Assembly (NCBI RefSeq): GCF_014651075.1
Contig: NZ_BMWE01000013.1
Coordinates: 62,001-126,000 of the forward strand
DNA: 64,000 nt
Direction of reading: 5' to 3'
Source of the DNA: Streptomyces djakartensis
Lineage (GTDB): Bacteria > Actinomycetota > Actinomycetes > Streptomycetales > Streptomycetaceae
The notes beneath the pieces are model-generated. The model did no database searches, had not been told where the DNA came from, and saw only the letters and a program-made list of their open reading frames with translations. The translations under genes and the position numbers were made by a program. Of the stretch, positions 41,871 through 49,810 are shown in pieces; position 1 is the first letter of the stretch, and every line of letters begins with the position of its first letter.

Positions 41871-43002
41871 TTTCGGTGTTGCCGCACCGTCGGTGAAGGT
41901 GGCCGGCGCCAAGCCGGCCACCGCGACCGGCAAGGCGCTGTCGGTGGTGGCCCTGCGCAAGACCTACGGCGATGTCGTCGCCGTGGACGAGGCGTCGATG
42001 GAGATCGCGGCAGGGGAGTTCGTCACCTTCCTCGGCTCCTCCGGGTCGGGCAAGACCACGACGCTGATGATGATCGCCGGGTTCTGTGAGCCCGACTCCG
42101 GCACCATCACCGTCGGCGGCCGTGACGTCACCCGGCTCGCCCCGCAGAAACGGAATCTCGGCTTCGTCTTCCAGCAGTACCTGCTCTTCCCGCACATGAC
42201 CGTGCAGGAGAACGTCGCCTTTCCGCTGACGTTGCGCGGGGTGGGCAAGGACGAGATCCGCCGCAGGGTGGGGGAGACGCTGGAGATCGCGGGCCTGTCC
42301 GGGTTCGGTCATCGCAAGCCGCGTGAGCTGTCGGGTGGTCAGCAGCAGCGGGTGGCGCTGTGCCGGGCGCTGGTCTACCGTCCGCCGGTCATCCTCATGG
42401 ACGAGCCGCTCGGCGCCCTGGACAAGAAGCTGCGCGACCAGCTCCAGGTCGAGATCAAGACCATTCAGCAGGAACTCGGCCTGACCGTCATCTATGTGAC
42501 GCATGATCAGGAAGAGGCGCTGGTCATGTCCGACCGCATCGCGGTCATGCGCAGCGGCCTGATCGAGCAGTTCGACACCCCGAGGGAGCTGTTCGAGCGT
42601 CCCAGGACCCCGTTCGTCGCGGACTTCCTCGGCGCGGCCAACTTCCTGTCCGGCCGGGTACTGCAGAGCACCGACGGGCACACCGTCGTCCGCCTCACCG
42701 CATCCGGAGGTCTGATCAAGGCGCGCCGTCACCGGTTGCCCTCCGGTACGCAGGTGAAGGTCGCCGTGCAGCCGGGCCGGCTGCGGGCCTGTGCCGCCGA
42801 TGACGGGTTCTGTACCGGCACGGTCGAGACCGCCACCTACGTCGGCACGCTGGTCCGCGCGGGTGTGCGCATCGACGGCGGCGACGCGCCGCTGCTGCGC
42901 CTGGAAGTACCCGCCGGACGCGGCCCGGTCGCCGGCGAACGGGTCGGAATCACCGCCGACCCCGACGACGTCAACCTCTTCCCCGTCGAACAGGACGGGT
43001 GA
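41863..43002 (+). CDS. ABC transporter ATP-binding protein (PotA-like)
   Basis: The 379-residue ATPase starts at a GTG overlapping the preceding gene. It has Walker A 'GSSGSGKTT' (58-66), the signature 'LSGGQQQR', Walker B 'VILMDEP', and a C-terminal TOBE domain at about 290-375. The length and TOBE domain fit the spermidine/putrescine branch. It powers the two permeases encoded directly downstream. Confidence 0.95.
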   Translation: MADFGVAAPSVKVAGAKPATATGKALSVVALRKTYGDVVAVDEASMEIAAGEFVTFLGSSGSGKTTTLMMIAGFCEPDSGTITVGGRDVTRLAPQKRNLGFVFQQYLLFPHMTVQENVAFPLTLRGVGKDEIRRRVGETLEIAGLSGFGHRKPRELSGGQQQRVALCRALVYRPPVILMDEPLGALDKKLRDQLQVEIKTIQQELGLTVIYVTHDQEEALVMSDRIAVMRSGLIEQFDTPRELFERPRTPFVADFLGAANFLSGRVLQSTDGHTVVRLTASGGLIKARRHRLPSGTQVKVAVQPGRLRACAADDGFCTGTVETATYVGTLVRAGVRIDGGDAPLLRLEVPAGRGPVAGERVGITADPDDVNLFPVEQDG

Positions 43003-43005
43003 GCC

Positions 43006-43899
43006 ATGGCCGCCACCCTCACCCAAGCACCCGCACCCCCGCGCAAGCTCCTGGCCTCCCGCCGCACCCGGGTCGGCATCCTCTACGCGCTGCCGGTCGT
43101 GGCGTATCTGCTGGTGCTGTTCGTCTACCCGATCTTCAGCACCCTGCTGCTCAGCCTGAAGGACGCCGACGGGTCCTTCACGCTGCACTGGTACGCCGAC
43201 GCGCTCACCGGCGTCAACCTCTCCGTGCTGTTCACCACCCTGCGGATCTCCGCCGAAACAGCCGTGCTGAGCCTGGTCTTCGGGTTCCTGCTGGCCCAGG
43301 CGATCACCCGGCTCAAGCCCGTCCTGGCGGGCCTCGCGATGCTGGTCGTGGTCGTACCGCACTTCATCAGCGCCCTGGTGCGCACCTACGGCTGGATCAT
43401 CATGCTCGGCGACAAGGGCCTGGTGAACGAGACCCTCACCGCCCTGTCGATCCCCGGAGCGCCGTTCCAACTGCTCTACAACGAACTCGGCGTGGTCATC
43501 GGCACCACCTCCATGATGCTCCCGTACACGGTGCTGCTGCTCTACGGCGTGATGCGCGGCGTCGACCGGCGCCTGATGGCCGCCGCGGCCAGCATGGGCG
43601 CCGGCCGCGTGACGATCTTCCGCCGGGTTTATCTGCCGCTGGTCGCCCCGGGTCTGGCCAGTGCGGGACTGCTCAGCTTCATCCTCTCGCTGGGCTACTA
43701 CATCACCCCCGCCCTGATGGGCGGACCCAACCAGACGATGATCGCCACCCTCATCAACCAGCAGGTCACCAAGGAGAACCAGTGGAACGGGGCCGCCGCT
43801 CAGGGCGTCATCCTGCTGCTGCTCACCTTCGCCGGACTGCTGCTGGTCAAGGCCGTGACCTCGCTCGGCGCCAGCCGTAGGAAGAGGAGTGCGTCATGA
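43006..43899 (+). CDS. ABC transporter permease 1 (PotB-like)
   Basis: This 297-residue membrane protein has about six transmembrane helices, the first at about residues 27-47. The EAA-like loop near 'AAAASMGAGRVTIFRRVYLP' contacts the ATPase. It begins three bases after the ATPase stop, and its end overlaps the next permease by four bases. Confidence 0.93.
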   Translation: MAATLTQAPAPPRKLLASRRTRVGILYALPVVAYLLVLFVYPIFSTLLLSLKDADGSFTLHWYADALTGVNLSVLFTTLRISAETAVLSLVFGFLLAQAITRLKPVLAGLAMLVVVVPHFISALVRTYGWIIMLGDKGLVNETLTALSIPGAPFQLLYNELGVVIGTTSMMLPYTVLLLYGVMRGVDRRLMAAAASMGAGRVTIFRRVYLPLVAPGLASAGLLSFILSLGYYITPALMGGPNQTMIATLINQQVTKENQWNGAAAQGVILLLLTFAGLLLVKAVTSLGASRRKRSAS

Positions 43900-44762
43900 T
43901 GGAACTGCGCAGCAGCCTGACCGGGCGGATCGTCCTGACCGCGGTGGCCACCGTGATCCTGCTGTTCCTGGCGCTGCCGATCGTGGTCATCCTCGTCACC
44001 TCCTTCAGCAACAACGCCTTCGCCGCCTTCCCGCCCCAGGCGTGGACGCTGAACTGGTACAAGGCACTGTTCGCCGACGGCAGCAAATGGCCGGCCGCAC
44101 TCTCCCTGAGCGCGTTCGTCGCCTGCCTCAGCACACTCTTCTCACTGATCATCGGCGTGACCGCCGCGACCGCCCTGACCCGCAGCGAACTCCCGCTGCG
44201 CTCCGCGGTCTACGCCCTGGTCCTCGGACCGCTGGTCATCCCCCAGATCGTCACCGCACTCGGTCTGTTCCTGCTCTTCGAGCCCGCAGCCATGCTCGGC
44301 AGCCCCATCGCCATCGCCCTGGGCCACACCGTGCTGGCCTCACCCATCGCGGTGCTGATCCTGATCGCGACCCTGCGGAGCATCGACGAACGCCTCGAGG
44401 ACGCCGCGGCCAGCATGGGCGCCGGCCGGCTGACCATCGCCCGGCGCATCACCTTCCCCCTCGCCGCCCCCGGCATGATCGCGGCCGCGATCTTCTCCTT
44501 CATCACCAGTTTCGACGAGTTCTACATCTCCCAGTTCCTCTCCTCCGTCGACACCGTCACCCTGCCCGTGCAGGTCTACAACTCCCTCACCTTCGAGATC
44601 GACCCCAGCGTGACCGCCGTCAGCGCGCTGCTCACCGCCTTCGCCGTCCTCGCCCTCGGCATCGTCGCCCTGGTCCGCTGGATCGGCTCCGGAAAGCAGG
44701 GCTCCCTGCTCTCGGTCGAGAACACGGCAGGTGTCGCCAACCCGGCGGGCGAGGCCGTATGA
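43896..44762 (+). CDS. ABC transporter permease 2 (PotC-like)
   Basis: The 288-residue permease has six predicted helices, the first at about residues 12-34, and the loop 'AAASMGAGRLTIARRITFP', parallel to that of permease 1. It completes the importer. A mini frame starting at the overlapping ATGA (44759) runs only 27 codons and is not considered a gene; 136 bases separate this stop from the next gene. Confidence 0.93.
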   Translation: MMELRSSLTGRIVLTAVATVILLFLALPIVVILVTSFSNNAFAAFPPQAWTLNWYKALFADGSKWPAALSLSAFVACLSTLFSLIIGVTAATALTRSELPLRSAVYALVLGPLVIPQIVTALGLFLLFEPAAMLGSPIAIALGHTVLASPIAVLILIATLRSIDERLEDAAASMGAGRLTIARRITFPLAAPGMIAAAIFSFITSFDEFYISQFLSSVDTVTLPVQVYNSLTFEIDPSVTAVSALLTAFAVLALGIVALVRWIGSGKQGSLLSVENTAGVANPAGEAV

Positions 44763-44898
44763 CCACCGCCGCCACCGCTCGGCGGGCCGATTGCGCGAGG
44801 ACGGCTTCCACGCCCCCGTCCGCAACCGTCGCGCGCCGCTGAACCAGATCACGCCCCCGGGCCACGCCCCACTTCGAACTCCCCGCAGAGGACCTGAC

Positions 44899-46179
44899 AT
44901 GAAGACCATTCCCTACTGGATAGAAACCGCTGGGGCGTTCCCCGACCGTTCCGGCAAACCACTTGCCGAGGACGCCGACCTGGTGGTCGTCGGTGCCGGA
45001 CTGACCGGCCTGTCCACCGCTCTCCACTCCGCCCGCAAGGGCGCCCGCGTCACCCTCGTCGAGAAGGGCCAGATCGGCTCCGGTGCCTCGGCACGCAACG
45101 GCGGTATGGCGAACCTGGGCTTCACCATCGGTGTCCGCCAGGCCATCCGCCGCTACGGACTCGAACGGGCCCGCGAGATCTACAACTCCTACGGCGAGGC
45201 CGTGGACACCGTCGAGCGGCTCGTGAAGGAGGAGTCCATCGACTGCCAGTTCCGGCGCGTGGGACGCCTCGGCGTCGCCTCCCGCCCCGCGCACTTCGAG
45301 AACAAGAAGGCCCAGCAGCGCGACCTGGCCAGGTACTTCGGACACGAGACCACGCTGATCGGCAAGTCGGAGCTGCGTTCCGAGATCGGATCCGGCGCCT
45401 ACCACGGTGGCCTGCTCGACCCGTTCAGCGCCGCCCTGCACGTGGGCCGCTTCGTGCGCGGCATGGCCGAGGCGTGCGAGCGTTCCGGCGTCGAGATCCA
45501 CGAGCGCAACGCGGCCACCGGCGTGCGGCGCAACGCCGCCGGCCGTTTCGAGGTCAGCACCGAGCGCGGTGTGATCCGGGCCGGGCAGGTCATGATGGCC
45601 ACCGACGCCTACACCGACAAGAACTTCCCGTGGCTGCGCCGCCAGCAGGTCTGCCTGGGCAGCTTCATCATCGTGACCGAGCCGCTCGGCGAGGAACTCG
45701 CCCGGGACATCATCCCCAAGGCGCGCCTCATCGTCGACTCCAACAAGGTCTGCCACTATTTCCGGCTCACCCCGGACAACCGGCTGCTGTTCGGCGGCCG
45801 TGCCCGCTTCGCGCCGTCCGACCCCACCTCGGACAAGAAGAGCGGACAGGTCCTGTTCCGTGAGATGTGCGAGATCTTCCCCCAGCTCGCCCGGACGAAG
45901 GTCGAGTACGTGTGGGGCGGCTCCGTCGGCTTCGCGATGGACCGCATCGTGCACGCCGGGCAGACCGAGGACGGCGTGTACTACTCGATGGGGTACGCGG
46001 GCCACGGCGTGCAGATGGCCACCCACATGGGACAGGTCATGGCCGAGGTGATGGACGGCCGCCCCGAGGTCAGCCCGGTCCGTGACATCGCTCCGCCCCG
46101 CATCCCCCTCTACAACGGCACCGCCTGGTTCCTGCCCTTCGCGGGCGCCTACTACAAGACGCTGGACCGCATCCGCTGA
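44899..46179 (+). CDS. FAD-dependent oxidoreductase (gamma-glutamylputrescine-oxidase-like, PuuB type)
   Basis: The 426-residue DAO-family protein starts 'MKTIPYWIETAGAFPDRSG'. The FAD fold is at about residues 27-60 ('LVVVGAGLTGLSTAL'), followed by 'GSGASARNGGM', typical of PuuB and related amine oxidases, and C-terminal 'GYAGHGVQMATHMGQ'. It probably oxidises the imported amine or its conjugate to an aldehyde that the downstream dehydrogenase consumes. No glutamine-synthetase-like PuuA is visible, so the conjugation route is not shown. Confidence 0.88.
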   Translation: MKTIPYWIETAGAFPDRSGKPLAEDADLVVVGAGLTGLSTALHSARKGARVTLVEKGQIGSGASARNGGMANLGFTIGVRQAIRRYGLERAREIYNSYGEAVDTVERLVKEESIDCQFRRVGRLGVASRPAHFENKKAQQRDLARYFGHETTLIGKSELRSEIGSGAYHGGLLDPFSAALHVGRFVRGMAEACERSGVEIHERNAATGVRRNAAGRFEVSTERGVIRAGQVMMATDAYTDKNFPWLRRQQVCLGSFIIVTEPLGEELARDIIPKARLIVDSNKVCHYFRLTPDNRLLFGGRARFAPSDPTSDKKSGQVLFREMCEIFPQLARTKVEYVWGGSVGFAMDRIVHAGQTEDGVYYSMGYAGHGVQMATHMGQVMAEVMDGRPEVSPVRDIAPPRIPLYNGTAWFLPFAGAYYKTLDRIR

Positions 46180-46219
46180 CCGGTCGGCAGTACCTTCACG
46201 CATCCGAGGAGAAACCAAG

Positions 46220-47671
46220 ATGACTGTCGTCCACGACGTTCCCAAGCAGCTGTTCATCGGTGGTGGCTGGCGGGACGCGGAGTCCGGCCGGACTCTGTCC
46301 GTCGACGATCCGGCCACCGGCGAGGAGCTGTGCCGGGTCGCCGACGCCTCTCCGGCCGACGGCCGGCGCGCCGTCGAGGCGGCGGTCGCCGCTCAGGCCG
46401 ACTGGGCCGCCACACCGCCCCGCGTGCGCAGTGAGATCCTTCGCCGTGCCTACGACATCATCATCGCGCGCACCGAGGAGCTCGCGCTGCTGATGACGCT
46501 GGAGATGGGCAAGCCCCTGGCCGAGGCGCGTGCCGAGGTCGCCTACGGCGCCGAGTTCTTCCGCTGGTTCTCCGAGGAAGCCGTCCGGATCGACGGCGGT
46601 TCGATGACCTCCCCCGACGGCAGGAACCGCCTGCTGGTCACCCGCCAGCCCGTCGGCCCCTGCCTGCTCATCACACCCTGGAACTTCCCCCTGGCCATGG
46701 GGACCCGCAAGATCGGCCCCGCCATCGCCGCCGGCTGCACCATGGTCCTCAAGCCCGCCCCCCAGACCCCCCTGACCTCCCTGGCCCTGGCGGAGATCCT
46801 CACCGAAGCGGGTCTGCCGGCCGGTGTGCTGAACGTCGTGCCCACCACGGACGCCGCCGGGGTCGTCGAACCCCTCCTGCGCGGCGGGCAGATCCGCAAG
46901 CTCTCCTTCACCGGCTCCACCCAGGTCGGCCGGATCCTGCTCGCCCAGTGCGCCGACACCGTCATCCGCACCTCCATGGAACTCGGCGGCAACGCCCCCC
47001 TGATCGTCTTCGGCGACGCCGACCTCGACGTCGCCGTCGAGGGCACGATGGTCGCCAAGATGCGCAACATGGGCGAGTCCTGCTGCGCCGCCAACCGCAT
47101 CTACGTCCACACCTCCGTCGCCGGGGAGTTCGCCACCCGGCTCGCCGCCCGGATGGCCGCCCTGACCGTCGGCCCCGGCACCGAACCCGGCACCGACGTC
47201 GGCCCCCTCATCGACATCGCCGGCCGCAGCAAGGCACACGACGTCGTGCGGGACGCCGTCAAACGCGGAGCCACGGTCCTCACCGGCGGGGAACTTCCCG
47301 AAGGCCCCGGCTGCTTCTACCCGCCCACCGTCCTCACCGGCATCACCCCCGACGCCGCCATCAACGACACCGAAGTCTTCGGCCCCGTCGCCGCCATCCT
47401 CACCTTCGACGACGAGGACGAAGCCGTCGCCGCCGCCAACGACACCGAATTCGGCCTGGCCGCCTACCTGTTCACCCAGAACCTCGACCGCGCCCTGCGC
47501 GTCGCCGAGCGCCTCGAAAGCGGCATGATCGGCATCAACACCGGCCTCGTCTCCAACCCCGCCGCCCCCTTCGGCGGCGTGAAGCAGTCCGGCCTCGGCC
47601 GCGAAGGCGGGCGCGTCGGCATCAGCGAGTTCCTCGAGTACAAGTACCTCGCCATTCCCACCGGAGCCTGA
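46220..47671 (+). CDS. gabD: NAD(P)-dependent succinate-semialdehyde dehydrogenase
   Basis: The 483-residue aldehyde dehydrogenase has the catalytic Glu254 ('MELGGN') and Cys288 ('GESCCAANR') at the same numbers as E. coli GabD, plus 'FTGSTQVGR' for the cofactor. It starts after GAGGAG. It converts succinate semialdehyde, or a similar omega-aldehyde, to the acid, finishing the oxidation begun by the FAD enzyme. Its stop is one base before the next ATG. Confidence 0.92.
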   Translation: MTVVHDVPKQLFIGGGWRDAESGRTLSVDDPATGEELCRVADASPADGRRAVEAAVAAQADWAATPPRVRSEILRRAYDIIIARTEELALLMTLEMGKPLAEARAEVAYGAEFFRWFSEEAVRIDGGSMTSPDGRNRLLVTRQPVGPCLLITPWNFPLAMGTRKIGPAIAAGCTMVLKPAPQTPLTSLALAEILTEAGLPAGVLNVVPTTDAAGVVEPLLRGGQIRKLSFTGSTQVGRILLAQCADTVIRTSMELGGNAPLIVFGDADLDVAVEGTMVAKMRNMGESCCAANRIYVHTSVAGEFATRLAARMAALTVGPGTEPGTDVGPLIDIAGRSKAHDVVRDAVKRGATVLTGGELPEGPGCFYPPTVLTGITPDAAINDTEVFGPVAAILTFDDEDEAVAAANDTEFGLAAYLFTQNLDRALRVAERLESGMIGINTGLVSNPAAPFGGVKQSGLGREGGRVGISEFLEYKYLAIPTGA

Positions 47672-47672
47672 C

Positions 47673-48656
47673 ATGCCCGACCGACTCGTCGTGCTGTACC
47701 GGGGCAACCGGCCACCCGCCACAGCACTCATCGAGCGGCTCGCGGACACCGTCTACGCGACCGAGGAGGAGCTGCCCTACCTCCTCCCCGGCGCGGACGC
47801 CCTCCTGGCCTGGGTCACCATCACCCCCGCCGTCCGCGAAGCCTGGCCCGACAACCCCGAAAAGGCCCCCCGCTGGGTCCACGCCTCCTCCGCCGGCGTC
47901 GACTCCCTCCTCTTCCCCGCCCTCGTCGAGGATCCGGGCGTCATCCTCACCAACGCCCGGGGCGTCTACGACCAGCCGACCGCCGAGTACGTCCTCGGAC
48001 TGATCCTCGCGCTCGCCAAGGACTTCCCGGGCACCTGGGAGCACCAGCAACGGCGCGAGTGGCGTCCACGGCCCAGTGACAACATCACGGGACGTACCGC
48101 GCTGGTCTGGGGCACGGGGCCCATCGGCCGCGCCATCGCACGGCTGCTGGACGCCGCCGGAATGCGGGTCCGCGGCGCCGGCCGCACGGCCCGCACCGAC
48201 GACCCCGACTTCGGCACCGTCCACGGTCCGGCCACACTGCGCCCGGCCCTGACGGAAGCGGACTACGTCGTCCTGGCCGCGCCCCTCACCAAGGACACCC
48301 GGGGCATGGTCGACGCGTCCGTGCTGGCCGCGATGAAGCCGGGGGCCCGGCTGATCAACGTCGGCCGGGGCGGACTCGTCGACGAGGAGGCGCTCGTCGA
48401 CCACCTCGCCGCCGGCCGGCTCGCCGGCGCGGCCCTGGACGTCTTCGGTCAGGAGCCCCTGCCGGCCGGATCGCCCCTGTGGGACATGCCCGGTGTGATG
48501 ATCTCCCCGCACACGGCGGGCGAGACCACCAGCGAACGGGAGGCACTCATCGAGGTGTTCCTCGACAACCTCACCCGCCACATCGAAGGCCGCCCCCTGC
48601 GCAACGTCGTCGACAAGCGTCGCGGGTACGTGGTCGAGGAGACCTACTCCGTCTGA
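47673..48656 (+). CDS. D-2-hydroxyacid dehydrogenase family protein
   Basis: This 327-residue protein has the NAD(P) fold 'VWGTGPIGRAIARLL', the catalytic Arg region 'INVGRGGLVDEEAL', the Glu of 'GQEPL' and the His of 'SPHTAGET'. The N-terminal catalytic half is divergent. It is translationally close to gabD (one-base gap). A 2-oxo/2-hydroxy acid step in the pathway, or reoxidation of NADH, is possible; the substrate is not evident. Confidence 0.9.
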   Translation: MPDRLVVLYRGNRPPATALIERLADTVYATEEELPYLLPGADALLAWVTITPAVREAWPDNPEKAPRWVHASSAGVDSLLFPALVEDPGVILTNARGVYDQPTAEYVLGLILALAKDFPGTWEHQQRREWRPRPSDNITGRTALVWGTGPIGRAIARLLDAAGMRVRGAGRTARTDDPDFGTVHGPATLRPALTEADYVVLAAPLTKDTRGMVDASVLAAMKPGARLINVGRGGLVDEEALVDHLAAGRLAGAALDVFGQEPLPAGSPLWDMPGVMISPHTAGETTSEREALIEVFLDNLTRHIEGRPLRNVVDKRRGYVVEETYSV

Positions 48657-48659
48657 AGG

Positions 48660-48675
48660 GCGCCCGTACGGGCGC
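48660..48675. terminator. Perfect palindrome GCGCCCGTACGGGCGC after the operon
   Basis: This 16-base self-complementary sequence begins four bases after the D-2-hydroxyacid dehydrogenase stop codon. It can form a short stem and marks the probable end of the operon. Confidence 0.5.
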
Positions 48676-48816
48676 ACATCAGCGCGGCCACCCGCGACCG
48701 TGACCCGCGAAGGCACCCGGCATCAGCGTCAGCGAGACGGACAGAGCGGACCCCACCTGCGGCATGACCGGTTCGCCGGAGACCCACGACTACGAGGGCG
48801 ACAAATCTCAGCTACT

Positions 48817-48835
48817 GGACGTTTCGTCGACGTCC
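48817..48835. promoter_or_regulatory. GGACGT-N7-ACGTCC inverted repeat upstream of the MpaB-family gene
   Basis: The exact 6-bp arms lie 61 bases before the ATG at 48896 in an otherwise gene-free stretch (48676-48895), a position suited to an operator. Confidence 0.35.
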
Positions 48836-48895
48836 CTGGGTGTCGACCGGTGGTCCGCTCTGTGCCATGGTGGGCGCCGGGCGGAGGTGAGAGGC

Positions 48896-49768
48896 ATGAC
48901 CGGCGCGGACCCCGGGCTCTTCGGCCCGAGCTCGGTGACCTGGCAGCTGCACGGCGACCCCATGATGTGGATCGCCGGCATCCGGGCGCTCTACCTCCAG
49001 GCTCTGCACCCGCGCGCGGTACGGGGTGTCCTGCAGAATTCCGACTTCCGGCGCGACGCCTGGGGCCGCCTGATGCGCACCGCGGACTTCGTCGGCACCA
49101 CGACGTACGGCACCACCGAGGCCGCGGAGCGGATGGGTGCCCGGGTCCGGAAGATCCACAGCATGCTGACGGCGACCGACCCGGACACCGGCGAGCGCTA
49201 CGGCGTGGGCGAACCCGGCCTGCTGCTGTGGGTGCACTGCGCCGAGATCGACTCCTACCTGGACGTCCTGCGCAGGTCCGGCCTCCCCCTCACCGACGCG
49301 GCGGCCGACCGCTACATCGGCGAACACCGGCAGAGCGCACGACTGGTGGGCCTCGACCCCGGCGCCGTACCCGGCGACCGGGCCGGACTCGCCGCGTACT
49401 TCGAGGAGGCGCGCCCGCACCTGGCCGCCGGAACCGAGGCACGCGAGGTGGACGATTTCCTGCTCCGCCCGCCGACGCACCCGCTCCTGGTACCGGCGCG
49501 CGAGGTGCTGTGGCGGCGCGTGGCGCAACTGGCGTACGCCTCTCTGCCGCCGTACGCCCACGAGCTGTACGGCAGACCGGCCCCCGCGCCCGCCACCGTC
49601 ACGCGGCAACTGCGCCTCACCGGCTTCCTGTTGCGCCGCGTTCCCGCACGTCTGCGCTGGCAGCTCCCGCCGAAACACATCCTGCGCGCCATGGCGAGGC
49701 TCGGCCCGGACGCCCGCCCCGCACCGTACAAACTCGGACGACAGGGCGCCATACTGGGTCAGCCATGA
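48896..49768 (+). CDS. Oxygenase MpaB family protein (DUF2236)
   Basis: The 290-residue protein starts at 'MTGADPGLFGPSSVTWQLHGDP' after GGAGGTGAG. The longer upstream frame shows no family match. 'YLQALHPRAVRGVLQ', 'FVGTTTYG' and 'YGVGEPGLLLWVHCAE' are DUF2236 motifs whose histidines are thought to bind a b-type haem in MpaB and latex-clearing proteins. The natural substrate is unknown. The Ser/Thr kinase gene starts 42 bases downstream and may be co-transcribed. Confidence 0.88.
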   Translation: MTGADPGLFGPSSVTWQLHGDPMMWIAGIRALYLQALHPRAVRGVLQNSDFRRDAWGRLMRTADFVGTTTYGTTEAAERMGARVRKIHSMLTATDPDTGERYGVGEPGLLLWVHCAEIDSYLDVLRRSGLPLTDAAADRYIGEHRQSARLVGLDPGAVPGDRAGLAAYFEEARPHLAAGTEAREVDDFLLRPPTHPLLVPAREVLWRRVAQLAYASLPPYAHELYGRPAPAPATVTRQLRLTGFLLRRVPARLRWQLPPKHILRAMARLGPDARPAPYKLGRQGAILGQP

Positions 49769-49810
49769 GGAGGGGCGGGCGAACAGCTACCGGGGGGAGC
49801 GTCGCACGAC

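Noticed and set aside
44759..44842. Mini frame of 27 codons starting at the ATGA that overlaps the second permease stop
   Set aside because: It has no family resemblance, is very short and arginine/alanine-rich, and is best explained as chance translation of the 136-base intergenic stretch.
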